Shown here: piece after piece, positions 42,366-49,756 of the stretch
Numbering within the stretch: the stretch's first letter is position 1
Layout of the letters: the number at the start of each line of letters is the position of its first letter
Assembly (NCBI RefSeq): GCF_016599145.1
Contig: NZ_JAENKO010000025.1
Coordinates: 1 to 61,961, forward strand
Reading direction: 5' to 3'
Source: Tomitella cavernea
Lineage (GTDB): Bacteria > Actinomycetota > Actinomycetes > Mycobacteriales > Mycobacteriaceae
Length of the DNA stretch: 61,961 nt
Position numbers and translations under genes: made by a program
The notes under the pieces: generated by a model
The model's input: only the letters and a program-made list of their open reading frames with translations
Database searches by the model: none
Told to the model about the DNA's origin: nothing

Positions 42366-42710
42366 ATGAAGGTCGAACGGATCGCACCCATACTCACCGT
42401 CGACGACATCGACGCCGCCGTCGCCGAGCACTCATCCGTCCTCGGGATGCGGGTGGTGATGAACATGGGGTGGATCGTGTTCCTCGCCGACCACGACGGC
42501 AGGCAGATCGGTCTGATGACCACCGATGCGACCGCCCCCGTCAACCCTGATGTCTCCGTCTTCGTCGACGACGTCGAGGCGGCCCATGCCGCCGCCGTGA
42601 CCTCGGGGCTGGAGATCATCCATCCCCTGTCCACAGAGCCGTGGGGCGTGCGCCGGTTCTTCTACCGCGACGCGTCGGGACGCGTCGTCAACGTCGGGAC
42701 CCACGTCTGA
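42366..42710 (+). CDS. Small VOC superfamily (glyoxalase-fold) protein
   Basis: This is a 114-residue single-module VOC protein: ILTVDDIDAAVAEHSSVLGMRVVMN at the start and WGVRRFFYRDASGRVVNVGTH at the end. The usual metal ligands are not all obvious, so it may be a binding protein rather than an enzyme. The ATG at 42366 is chosen because upstream sequence in this frame overlaps the divergent GNAT gene. Its Shine-Dalgarno sequence is weak. Confidence 0.8.
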   Translation: MKVERIAPILTVDDIDAAVAEHSSVLGMRVVMNMGWIVFLADHDGRQIGLMTTDATAPVNPDVSVFVDDVEAAHAAAVTSGLEIIHPLSTEPWGVRRFFYRDASGRVVNVGTHV

Positions 42711-42807
42711 ACGACTCCGCCCTGCACTGCTTTCGGCCCGCTAGATTACCGTCGACGTTGCCGTCGTGCTCATCGCGCCGACGCGGGGGGCAAGGAGACC
42801 GGTTCCG

Positions 42808-44018
42808 GTGCAGACCGATCCCCTTCTCCGCGAGCGCCGCTGCCGCCGAGGCCCAGCGCGCGCGGGTGCACAAGCGGACCCTCACCGCCGTCGTCCTCAG
42901 CCAGATCCTCGGCGGGGCCGGTCTCGCCGCGGGAATCTCGGTGGGCGCGCTGCTCGCGGAGAACATGCTGGGTTCCGATGCGCACTCGGGGCTGCCGACA
43001 GGGCTGTTCACCCTCGGTCCAGCGCTGGCGGCGTTCGTGGTCGTCGCCGCAATGGCCGGAAGCGTGCCCCTGCTGTTCGTCGCGTAGTTCGTCTACGGGG
43101 CGGGAGCCGCGACGAACCTGCAAGCGCGCTACGCGGGCGCAGATCTGGCCCCGCCCGATAGACGCGGCTTCGGCAGCAGCGTGGCGATGGTCGCCACCGC
43201 CGTCGGCGCCGTGGCGGGGCCGAACCTCATCGACCCGCTCGGCAGCCTCGCCGACGCCCTGGGCGTGCCCACGCTCGCCGGTCCGCTCATCCTGGCCGCC
43301 GCCGCCTACGTCGCCGCCGGGCTGGTGCTCTTCGTGTTCCTGCGCCCCGACCCGTACCTGCTCGCGCGGCGCATCGCGAGCGTGACCCCCGCACGGGGAC
43401 AGCACCGATATGTCGCCGACGGGGGCTGCGCCGCGAATCGGGGCCGGGGCATACGCGGGCGCCACGGTGATGGTCGTGGCGCAGCTCGTCATGGTCGCGA
43501 TCATGACGATGACGCCCGTGCACATGCGCGCGCACGATTTCGATCTGGCGGCCGTCGGGCTCGTCATCGGCATGCGCATCGGGGCGATGTGGCTGTCCTT
43601 GCTCGTCACCGGCCTCCTCGTCGACAAGCTCGGCCGCACACCGATGGCCGTCGCCTCCGGGGTCACGCTGCTACTGGCCGGGATCGTCGCGTCCACCGCT
43701 TCGGGCGACTCGCTGGGCCTGCTGACCCTCGCGCTCATGCTGCTCAGCCTCGGCTGGAACTTCGGCCTGGTCTCCGGGACCGCGCTGGTGGTCGACGCGA
43801 CTGTTCCGCAGAACCGACCCAGGATGCAGGGCACCATCGACGTTCTCATCGCACTGTCCGGGGCGGGCGGCGGCACCATGTCCGGGGTCGTCATGTCCTC
43901 CGCCGGTTACCAGTGGCTGGCGCTCGGCGGCGGCGTGCTCGCGCTTGCGCTCATCCCAGTCCTGCTGGTGCGCAGGGCGCCCCATGTCCGGACGATCAGC
44001 CGCGGAATTCGGCGGTGA
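42808..44018 (+). pseudogene. Decayed MFS transporter gene
   Basis: Pieces of one MFS protein lie in order but in different frames. The likely start (GTG at 42808, MQTDPLLRER) is out of frame with the next helix (RVHKRTLTAVVLSQILGG), so a frameshift lies near 42840. After FTLGPALAAF about 40 residues holding motif A are missing. An in-frame TAG stands at 43085-43087, between VPLLFVA and FVYGAGAATNLQARYAG. A further frameshift near 43390-43425 leads into the C-terminal half (VAIMTMTPVHMRAHDF to the stop). At least four lesions make function very unlikely. Confidence 0.8.
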
Positions 44019-44745
44019 TGGCCGCGTGCGGCCGCACGCCGGGATCCTCCCGCGTCTGGACGTCCACCACATCGAACCCTGAGCTTCGCAGTAGCCGTGC
44101 CATTGCATCGACCGGCCAGATGTAGGCGGTGGCCACCGCGTGACCGAACGGTTCGATCCGCGGCCCTGTGAAGAATCCGAGGAGAAGGGAGCCCCCTGGC
44201 CTGAGGCATCGGGCGAACTCGGTGAGAATCTCCGCGACGATGCTCGGCGGGCTGTGGATCACGGAGTACCACGCGAGCAGGCCCGTAAGTGCGTCCGTGT
44301 CCACCGGCAGCGCCTCGAGACGGCCGACGCTGAACGGCACCCCGGCGAACCGTGCGCGTGCGGGTTCGACGAACTCCTGGACCATGTCCACACCCACGAC
44401 GTCGGCGCCCCGATCACGCAGATGCTTCGCCAAGTGTCCGGGGCCGCAGCCCGCGTCGAGAATCGCGCCGTCGACGTGGCGGGCCCAGCCGTTGATCGCC
44501 GCCACGTCGCTCAGCGACATCGACTCCATCGAACCGAGCAGTTCCGTGTACTCCTGGGCGCGTGCCCCGTAGGCAGTGCGCACCGCGTGGACCGCACTTC
44601 GTGTATCAGGCACGGGGACTGCTTCCTCTCCGACGGAGCGAGGTACCGCGCACTGCCGCTCGACCGACGCCTGGATCTCGCGGATGTACCTTTCCTTCTG
44701 ACCGACGATCCAGCGCCCTGCGGTGAAGTCCTCGATCGAAGACAT
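43996..44745 (-). CDS. Class I SAM-dependent methyltransferase
   Basis: This is a 249-residue methyltransferase. The SAM-binding motif I is LDAGCGPGHLAKHL (about residue 95), and motif II is VVGVDMVQEFVEPA. The methyltransferase domain begins around residue 46. The first 44 residues (from MSSIEDFTAGRWIV) are unusual. A GTG at 44613 with GAGGAAG upstream could be the true start. The left end of an IS256-type element lies 20 bases upstream of the ATG at 44745, so the original promoter may have been displaced. Its 3' end overlaps the pseudogene. Substrate unknown. Confidence 0.8.
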   Translation of the reverse strand: MSSIEDFTAGRWIVGQKERYIREIQASVERQCAVPRSVGEEAVPVPDTRSAVHAVRTAYGARAQEYTELLGSMESMSLSDVAAINGWARHVDGAILDAGCGPGHLAKHLRDRGADVVGVDMVQEFVEPARARFAGVPFSVGRLEALPVDTDALTGLLAWYSVIHSPPSIVAEILTEFARCLRPGGSLLLGFFTGPRIEPFGHAVATAYIWPVDAMARLLRSSGFDVVDVQTREDPGVRPHAAITAEFRG

Positions 44746-44765
44746 ATCCCGTTGCGCGGCCGGAG

Positions 44766-46232
44766 GAGCAATGATCAGAACCTGTGGATGTCGGGAAGGG
44801 CGTACTTTCCCGGAAGATGATCTACGAACTCACAGGACTCTGATCAAGACCAGCGCGGCAACGCTGTCGGGAAGGTACGCCCGCGCTCACGGTAGTAGAC
44901 AACAACGACGACGGCAGCGAAGACCAGCACAGCGGCGAGGTGATGGCCGGTGCCGGCCGGTCGCTGCTCGATGAGATCGTCCGGGACGGGGCCCGGCGGA
45001 TGCTCGCCGCCGCCCTGCAGGCCGAGGTCGCCGACTATATCGAGGCGCACGCAGGTCAGGTCGACGACAAGGGCCACCGGCTCGTGGTCCGTAATGGTTA
45101 CCACCACGAGCGGGAGGTGATCACCTCTGCGGGCGCGGTGCCGGTGACCGCGCCGCGCGTGGGCGACAAGCGCATCGACCCCGACACCGGGCAGCGCAAG
45201 CGGTTCGCCTCGGCGATCCTGCCCGCCTGGGCCCGCAAGTCGCCGCAGATATCCGAGGTGCTGCCGCTGCTGTATCTGCGGGGCCTGCCTGGCAGCGATT
45301 TCAAGCCCGCGCTCGAGCAGTTCCTCGGCACCGGCGCCGGCCTGTCGCCGGCATCGATCACCCGGCTGACTCACCAGTGGCAGTCAGAGGCGGCCGCCTT
45401 CGGCCGGCGGGACCTCTCACAGGTCAAATACGTGTACCTCTGGGTGGACGAGATCCACCTGAAGGTGCGGCTCGAGCAGGGCAAACTGTGTCTCCTGGTC
45501 ATGATCGGGGTGCGCGCCGACGGCCGCAAAGAGCGCGTGGCCCTGACCGACGGCTACCGCGAATCGAACGAGTCGTGGGCCGATCTGCCGCGCGACTGCG
45601 AACGCCGCGGCATGCGGGCGCCAACGCTGGCGATGGGCGACGGCGCCCTGGGCTTCTGGAACGCGCTGCGGGAGGTGTTCACTGATACCCGTCAGCAGCG
45701 ATGCTGGTTCTACAGACAGGCCAATGTTTTTGCCGCCCTGCCGAAATCGGTGCACCGCGGTGCGAATGCGGCGATGAAGGAAATCTACGGGGCCGAGGAC
45801 ATCGACCTCGCCCGTAAGGCGATCGCCGCATTCGAGCACGACTACGGCGTCAAGTGGCCCAAGGCTGCCGCGAAGATCACCGACGACGCCGACGTGCTGC
45901 TCGAGTTCTTCCGATACCCGGCCGAGCACTGGACGCATCTGCGCACCACGAACCCGATCGCGTCCACCTTCTCGACGGTCCGTCTGCGTAAACGCGTGAC
46001 CAAGGGGCCCGGCTCGCGGGCCGCCGCGATGGCGATGGCCTACAAGCTCATCGAAGCCGCACAGGGCCGCTGGCGGGCCGTGAACGCGCCGCACCTGGTC
46101 GCCCACGTCCGTGCCGGTACCACGTTCGACAAGGGCGTCCTCGTCGAACGCACCGAAGGCGATCCGGCCGCCACCGAGGGCGAATCACAGGCCGCCTGAC
46201 ACACACTCATCCACAGGATTTGACAATAGCTC
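44766..46232 (+). mobile_element. IS256-family insertion sequence, probably inactive
   Basis: Imperfect 25-bp terminal inverted repeats (20 of 25 identical) lie at 44766-44790 and 46208-46232. Their inner ten bases, CCTGTGGATG, match perfectly. They frame one transposase gene. The flanking 8-9 bases do not form a clear target duplication, so either the outer ends are not exact or the insertion is old. Confidence 0.75.
44940..46199 (+). CDS. IS256-family (Mutator-like) transposase with altered catalytic residues
   Basis: This 419-residue frame covers nearly the whole transposase. DDE residues D170 (YLWVDEIH) and D234 (MGDGALGF) are present. The catalytic Glu, expected in the NPIES motif, is Ala341 (NPIASTF). 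The conserved His after the Cys-Trp motif is Tyr258 (CWFYRQAN). The family N-terminus is recognisable upstream as VVDNNDDGS, but the expected ATG is gone, so translation would have to use the GTG at 44940. The open frame with lost active-site residues points to an inactive copy that could only move in trans. Confidence 0.85.
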   Translation: MMAGAGRSLLDEIVRDGARRMLAAALQAEVADYIEAHAGQVDDKGHRLVVRNGYHHEREVITSAGAVPVTAPRVGDKRIDPDTGQRKRFASAILPAWARKSPQISEVLPLLYLRGLPGSDFKPALEQFLGTGAGLSPASITRLTHQWQSEAAAFGRRDLSQVKYVYLWVDEIHLKVRLEQGKLCLLVMIGVRADGRKERVALTDGYRESNESWADLPRDCERRGMRAPTLAMGDGALGFWNALREVFTDTRQQRCWFYRQANVFAALPKSVHRGANAAMKEIYGAEDIDLARKAIAAFEHDYGVKWPKAAAKITDDADVLLEFFRYPAEHWTHLRTTNPIASTFSTVRLRKRVTKGPGSRAAAMAMAYKLIEAAQGRWRAVNAPHLVAHVRAGTTFDKGVLVERTEGDPAATEGESQAA

Positions 46233-46301
46233 CATCGAGATTCGGCGGGTCGTTCGCCAACGTTCTCCCCTGCAGAGCCCACTCCATCTCGCCGCCGGAT
46301 G

Positions 46302-46353
46302 TCAGTTCGAAAATCTAAACTCGACCACGTTCCGACACGTAGAACCATGTGCG
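46302..46353 (-). repeat. Repeat R1: ychF-3'-end-like element after the relE module
   Basis: On the minus strand this follows the relE stop directly. In one frame it reads CRNVVEFRFSN followed by a stop, nearly the YchF C-terminus (VVEFRFNV-stop). It shares TCGACCACGTTCCG with R2. It is the most diverged copy. Confidence 0.75.
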
Positions 46354-46611
46354 TCAGCGCCGGTAAACGTCACGCCTGTCCCCCGCCGCGACGACCATGA
46401 CGAGGAGTTCGTCATCGTGGATCTCGTAGATGACTCGCCAGTTCCCCGTACGAACGCGCCAGGCGTCACGGCCAGTGAGCTTCTTCGACGCTGGCGGCCG
46501 AGGCTCATCAGCCAGCAGGACAAGTACAGCGCTGACCCGCTCCTGACCGTCACGCGGGAGCTTGCGGATCTGACGACGCGCGGCGGACGCGATTCGAACG
46601 GTACAGGTCAC
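46354..46611 (-). CDS. relE: RelE/ParE family toxin
   Basis: This is an 85-residue RelE-fold protein: VRIASAARRQIRKLP at the start, LTGRDAWRVRTGNWRVIYEI in the core and DRRDVYRR at the end. RelE toxins cut mRNA on the ribosome. The basic residues (Arg in RVRTGNWRV, the terminal DVYRR) match active members. It overlaps the antitoxin gene by four bases (ATGA). It ends right before repeat R1. Confidence 0.9.
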   Translation of the reverse strand: MTCTVRIASAARRQIRKLPRDGQERVSAVLVLLADEPRPPASKKLTGRDAWRVRTGNWRVIYEIHDDELLVMVVAAGDRRDVYRR

Positions 46612-46850
46612 AGACCGAGCTCGCGACGGAGCTCATCGAGCGTGACGCTCTCCCCGCCTTCGGCCTTCGCCGCGTCATAGGCCGCGATGTCCTCGAGTTC
46701 CTCGGCCGCTTCCATCAGCCGATCGAGGGTGTCGGCATCCACGATCGCGCCCACCCGCCGATCGTGGCGAGTGAGGTATACGGGCTCGCTGTGCGCCCGG
46801 TCGATGAGCCGACCGAGCTGGTCGCGTGCCTTGGTTGCGGTGATCTCCAC
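46608..46850 (-). CDS. Phd/YefM family antitoxin
   Basis: This is an 80-residue antitoxin: TATKARDQLGRLIDRAHSEPVYLTRHDRRVGAIVDAD is the Phd/YefM DNA-binding part, followed by an acidic C-terminal helix that would wrap the toxin. It precedes relE with a four-base overlap and has its own operator at 46864-46884. Confidence 0.9.
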   Translation of the reverse strand: MEITATKARDQLGRLIDRAHSEPVYLTRHDRRVGAIVDADTLDRLMEAAEELEDIAAYDAAKAEGGESVTLDELRRELGL

Positions 46851-46863
46851 GACTCAAGAGTAC

Positions 46864-46884
46864 CCCGAAATGTACATTCTCGGG
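46864..46884 (-). promoter_or_regulatory. Operator of the phd-relE operon
   Basis: A perfect 10-bp palindrome AATGTACATT lies between CCCGA and TCGGG arms, 14 bases upstream of the antitoxin start. It is a typical autoregulatory site for this antitoxin type. Confidence 0.6.
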
Positions 46885-46933
46885 AGGTTGGAGACGTCAC
46901 TGCTGACGCTGCCCGAGGCTCCGTGAGCGATCG

Positions 46934-47464
46934 CTACCCAATAGCCGCCTGGATCTGGCGGATCACTGAGCCGAGCACGCCACGCGACAGAAGACCCTCC
47001 CCGAGCGGTCCAGATGAGTCAGCCCCGAGAGGCGGGAGCCGACGCAGCGCCTCACGCTCACGATCTGTGAGGTCCGCGATCTGCCATCGTACTTCTTCTT
47101 GCACGGCTTCCGGTCGATCCGGGTGAGCCAACGAGACGGCCTTGGCAGCGTAGGCGGCAGCCCCCAACGCGTGGGCATCCATGTGTGCGACCGCGGCCGC
47201 CTGGCCCACTGCCCGCGCTGCGGCACCACCGGCCGGAGTCGTCGCGGCCTTGGCCGCTTTCACAGCGAACAAACGCTTCTTGATCTCCTCACCAGCGCTG
47301 CTCTCCCCGGCGCTGTAGGCACGGGTACGGTCCACCGCATCGCAGATCTCGGCTTGCGCAGCAGCGTCGGCATCGAACCGCGGAAGCACCCGCTCAGCGC
47401 ATGACAGCGCCCACCGCGCCAGTACCCGCCGGTCCGAATCGCTCAAGGTCTGGATCGATGCCAT
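46934..47464 (-). CDS. Imm5-like putative immunity protein
   Basis: This is a 176-residue Ala-rich helical protein with SDSDRRVLARWALSCAERVLPRF at the N-terminus and VAHMDAHALGAAAYAAKAV later. The pattern matches the putative immunity (Imm5-like) proteins associated with polymorphic toxins. No matching toxin is encoded nearby, so it is an orphan immunity gene or has another role. TATGGT ends six bases before the ATG, suggesting a leaderless transcript. It is the first gene of the module that also contains phd-relE. Confidence 0.65.
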   Translation of the reverse strand: MASIQTLSDSDRRVLARWALSCAERVLPRFDADAAAQAEICDAVDRTRAYSAGESSAGEEIKKRLFAVKAAKAATTPAGGAAARAVGQAAAVAHMDAHALGAAAYAAKAVSLAHPDRPEAVQEEVRWQIADLTDREREALRRLPPLGADSSGPLGEGLLSRGVLGSVIRQIQAAIG

Positions 47465-47532
47465 GACACGACCATAATCGGCACGATCACGTCACGACCA
47501 TCACGATGGGCGGACGATGGGCGGGCGCGCGC

Positions 47533-47586
47533 TCACACGTTGAACCGGAATTCGACCACGTTCCGGCACGGAGAGTCATCAGCGAC
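47533..47586 (-). repeat. Repeat R2: ychF-3'-end-like element after the higBA-kinase module
   Basis: This begins ten bases after the kinase stop on the minus strand. Over its last 29 bases it matches the real ychF 3' end at 26 positions, and the differences in the codons for VVEFRFNV are all synonymous. Just before, TGCCGGAAC is shared with R3. CCGGAA and TTCCGG arms (47545-47566) give a hairpin. Confidence 0.85.
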
Positions 47587-47595
47587 GACGGTGCC

Positions 47596-48117
47596 TCATC
47601 TCGCACTGAGGCGCTCGGTGAGTGAGTCCGCGATCTCGTCCGCAGCCTGCGCTGCCGTGTCAAACTCCAAGACCTCATCGGACCAGACGGCATAGTCAGC
47701 GCGACGACGCTGCACATCCGACCAGGTCGGCTCACTGACGTGGGCGAGACCGCGATCCCTGCCGCTGAGCCTTCGCCGATGCTCCGGCACATCAGAGATC
47801 ATGAGGTGCACGAATTCGAGGAATGCGCCCGTACGCGCGGCCGCCGTCCGCCGAATCTGCCGCGCCTCCTCACCGTCGTTGACTGCATCTACGACGACAT
47901 CGTGACCGAGCCGCAGATTCTGCTCCGCCATCGCACGTACCGTCTCATACCCCGCGACACCGACTTGCCGCCCCGCCGGCAATCCGCAGGCGAGAATCGA
48001 CTCCTCGATTGGGTCGATGGACAGGTGGACCGCTCCCGTGTTCACAGCGAAGACCTCGGCAACGCTGGTCTTCCCGACACCCGGGAGACCGGAGATCACG
48101 ATGAGGTGCCCGGTCAC
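47596..48117 (-). CDS. P-loop kinase-like protein (zeta toxin/CPT-like), third gene of higBA module
   Basis: This is a 173-residue AAA/kinase-like protein with Walker A GLPGVGKTS (about residues 10-18), a later SIDPIEESI segment and LIDxx-type VVVDAVNDGEE. The fold fits small-molecule or nucleotide kinases such as chloramphenicol phosphotransferase and zeta toxins. It overlaps higA by four bases (ATGA) and is therefore co-expressed with the toxin-antitoxin pair. Whether it is a second toxin, a modulator or cargo is unknown. Confidence 0.75.
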   Translation of the reverse strand: MTGHLIVISGLPGVGKTSVAEVFAVNTGAVHLSIDPIEESILACGLPAGRQVGVAGYETVRAMAEQNLRLGHDVVVDAVNDGEEARQIRRTAAARTGAFLEFVHLMISDVPEHRRRLSGRDRGLAHVSEPTWSDVQRRRADYAVWSDEVLEFDTAAQAADEIADSLTERLSAR

Positions 48118-48434
48118 GCGACCTGCAGCGGAGTGATCGCAGCGACCTCGTCGCGCAGCGCCCGGCGCTCCAGGCGCAGCTCGTAGTTCGACTGCAGATT
48201 CATCCAGAGCTCCTCGGACGTCCCAAAGTACTTCGCGAGCCGAATCGCCGTGTCCGCCGTGATTCCCCGCTTGCCGTGCACGATCTCGTTGATGCGCCGC
48301 GGCGGCACCCCGATGGACACGGCCAGCTTGTTCTGCGTGATCCCGAAGCCCTCGATGAAGTCCTCCATGAGGACCTCTCCAGGGTGAATCGGCTCGATCA
48401 GATCCGCCTCAGTGGTAGTCGACGAGTTCGACAT
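48114..48434 (-). CDS. higA: HigA family antitoxin (XRE-type)
   Basis: This is a 106-residue antitoxin: IHPGEVLMEDFIEGFGITQNKLAVSIGVPPRRINEIVHGKRGIT is the HigA helix-turn-helix, followed by ADTAIRLAKYFGTSEELWMNLQ. The ATG at 48434 has GGAGG eight bases upstream. A start at 48449 would place that site inside the gene. It overlaps the toxin gene by 26 bases and the kinase gene by four. Confidence 0.92.
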   Translation of the reverse strand: MSNSSTTTEADLIEPIHPGEVLMEDFIEGFGITQNKLAVSIGVPPRRINEIVHGKRGITADTAIRLAKYFGTSEELWMNLQSNYELRLERRALRDEVAAITPLQVA

Positions 48435-48690
48435 TGTCCGCACCTCCATGTCTCCAGAAGAAGCAGAGCCGCCATTGCGCGTTCACGCGGATGCTGTACT
48501 GTCCGCGACGGTCGCCGACGAGCCGCTCCAACCGGTTCCCCGGCGGGACCCGGAGGTCTTCGACATCCTTCGCCGCATGGATCAGCTCGAGCTTCCGCAT
48601 GCTCGCCCGCTGCACGGTCCGGTCGACGCGCTTGACGTACTGCTCATGCCAGATGCGTTCAGTGTCCTTGGTGCCGAACGATCTGATCAC
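48409..48690 (-). CDS. higB: HigB family toxin (RelE/ParE superfamily)
   Basis: This is a 93-residue HigB: MIRSFGTKDTERIWHEQYVKR at the start and GDRRGQYSIRVNAQWRLCFFW in the core are hallmarks of the killer protein family. It is a ribosome-dependent mRNA interferase. As usual for this type, the toxin gene precedes the antitoxin gene. It starts with GTG, and a TATAGA box ends eight bases upstream, so it is nearly leaderless. Confidence 0.9.
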   Translation of the reverse strand: MIRSFGTKDTERIWHEQYVKRVDRTVQRASMRKLELIHAAKDVEDLRVPPGNRLERLVGDRRGQYSIRVNAQWRLCFFWRHGGADNVELVDYH

Positions 48691-48698
48691 GAGGCGAG

Positions 48699-48704
48699 TC
48701 TATA
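48699..48704 (-). promoter_or_regulatory. -10 box of the higBA-kinase operon
   Basis: On the minus strand, TATAGA lies eight bases before the GTG start of higB. The -35 region would fall at the edge of repeat R3, so the promoter sits at the head of the module. Confidence 0.5.
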
Positions 48705-48723
48705 ACGGGGACCGTCATTAACG

Positions 48724-48775
48724 CTAGACGTTAAACCGGAACTCGACCGAGTTCCGGCACAGAAGGCCATCTGCC
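48724..48775 (-). repeat. Repeat R3: ychF-3'-end-like element after the fitAB/GNAT module
   Basis: This begins ten bases after the end of the acetyltransferase pseudogene. It reads CRNSVEFRFNV-stop in one frame. It contains a perfect inverted repeat of ten-base arms, CCGGAACTCG and CGAGTTCCGG, around AC (48736-48757). The higB promoter begins just behind it. Confidence 0.85.
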
Positions 48776-48782
48776 GACAGAA

Positions 48783-49334
48783 CTACCAAGCACGTCCACG
48801 CAGGTTGATGTCGCCGTCCGGCCACAACTCCAGCGACGCGCTGATGGGTCGGATGAGGATCGGCCGGCCCGGCTCATCCACGACGGGTGCACCCTTGCGC
48901 CCGATCGACCTCTCGCGGGCAACGATCCGCGTCCACCCACACACCTCGGAGAACGCGACGACTTGCTTCCGGCAGCCCAGGTAGCCGAAGGCGACGCTGT
49001 GATGATCCTTCATCGACCGCTCTGCCCGCTCCATGAGCGAGCCCCGAGGCGCATCCCTCGCGCTTCATCGGAGACCAGGACTCCGCCGATTCCAGCGATC
49101 GCGACAGTCTCGAGACCGATATCAATCTCACGGTGGGCTCATCGCACGTGCCCGACTACGCGGCCGTCGATGCGCGCGATAACGTGAACATCGTGCGGTG
49201 CGGAGCCATAAGGCTGTTCGATCCCACTCTCCGAAATCATCGAGATGCTCGCCGTCGAAGAGCCGCCGGAGCTCACACAGTTCACCCTCGGTGAGATTTT
49301 CGTGAGCGATGACGTCGAGCACGGAATGCGTCAT
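48783..49334 (-). pseudogene. Broken GNAT acetyltransferase of the aminoglycoside 2'-N-acetyltransferase type
   Basis: The start (MTHSVLDVIAHENLTEGELCELRR) overlaps the PIN toxin stop by four bases. After DDFGEWD the frame shifts, near 49220, into EQPYGSAPHDVHVIARIDGRVVGHVR. A TGA follows at 49139-49141, then HREIDIGLETVAIAGIGGVLVSDEARG. A second shift near 49030-49045 leads to MERAERSMKDHHSVAFGYLGCR and the end ISASLELWPDGDINLRGRAW. Joined, the pieces give about 184 residues. The acetyl-CoA region and the ending resemble AAC(2') enzymes. With two frameshifts and a stop it cannot be functional. Confidence 0.8.
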
Positions 49335-49756
49335 CCGTCAGTTCTCCACGGGTTGATCAGGTCGATGCCGGTGTTCGCGAAGTCCTTGACATTCCGCGTC
49401 GCGCAGGTCGCGTCGTGCGCCAGGCAGATCGCAGCAATCTGCGCATCGGCCGTGCTGATCGGCGCTCCTGCAGCCTCGCGGGCGAGAAGCACGTCCGCGT
49501 AGCACTCCGCCGCCGCTTCATCGAACGGCAGCACCGAACGACTCCCCCGGTACGGCCCGAGCGCCGATTCGATGTGCTTCGTCAGCTCTGTCTTGCGACG
49601 ACCGTCCGCCAGTCTCCGCACGCCTGCGAGCAGTTCGGCGAGCGTCACTGACGTGATCGAAACGTCCCCCGTCAGCGACGCGAGCCAACCGACGACGCGC
49701 GCCTCCGGCGAAGGCCGAAAGACCTCCGAGATGACGTTCGTGTCGAGGACGATCAC
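49331..49756 (-). CDS. PIN-domain toxin, FitB/VapC family
   Basis: This is a 141-residue PIN ribonuclease. The acidic metal ligands are visible: Asp in IVLDTNVISE, Glu in TLAELLAG, Asp in ISTADAQIAA, and a further Asp in RNVKDF. It is related to FitB and VapC toxins that cleave RNA. It overlaps the antitoxin gene by four bases and the downstream acetyltransferase pseudogene by four. Confidence 0.92.
   Translation of the reverse strand: MIVLDTNVISEVFRPSPEARVVGWLASLTGDVSITSVTLAELLAGVRRLADGRRKTELTKHIESALGPYRGSRSVLPFDEAAAECYADVLLAREAAGAPISTADAQIAAICLAHDATCATRNVKDFANTGIDLINPWRTDG

Noticed and set aside
44758-46241. 8-9 bp target duplication of the IS256 element
   Set aside because: The flanking bases GGCCGGAG and CATCGAGA do not match.
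46040-46348. Minus-strand frame starting in R1 and running through the IS256 right end
   Set aside because: It crosses the IS terminal repeat and has no homology; treated as chance, although its first residues repeat in the other R copies.
48874-49131. Separate small hypothetical gene in the region of the acetyltransferase remnant
   Set aside because: The pieces in the three frames join into one GNAT protein, so no separate gene is needed.
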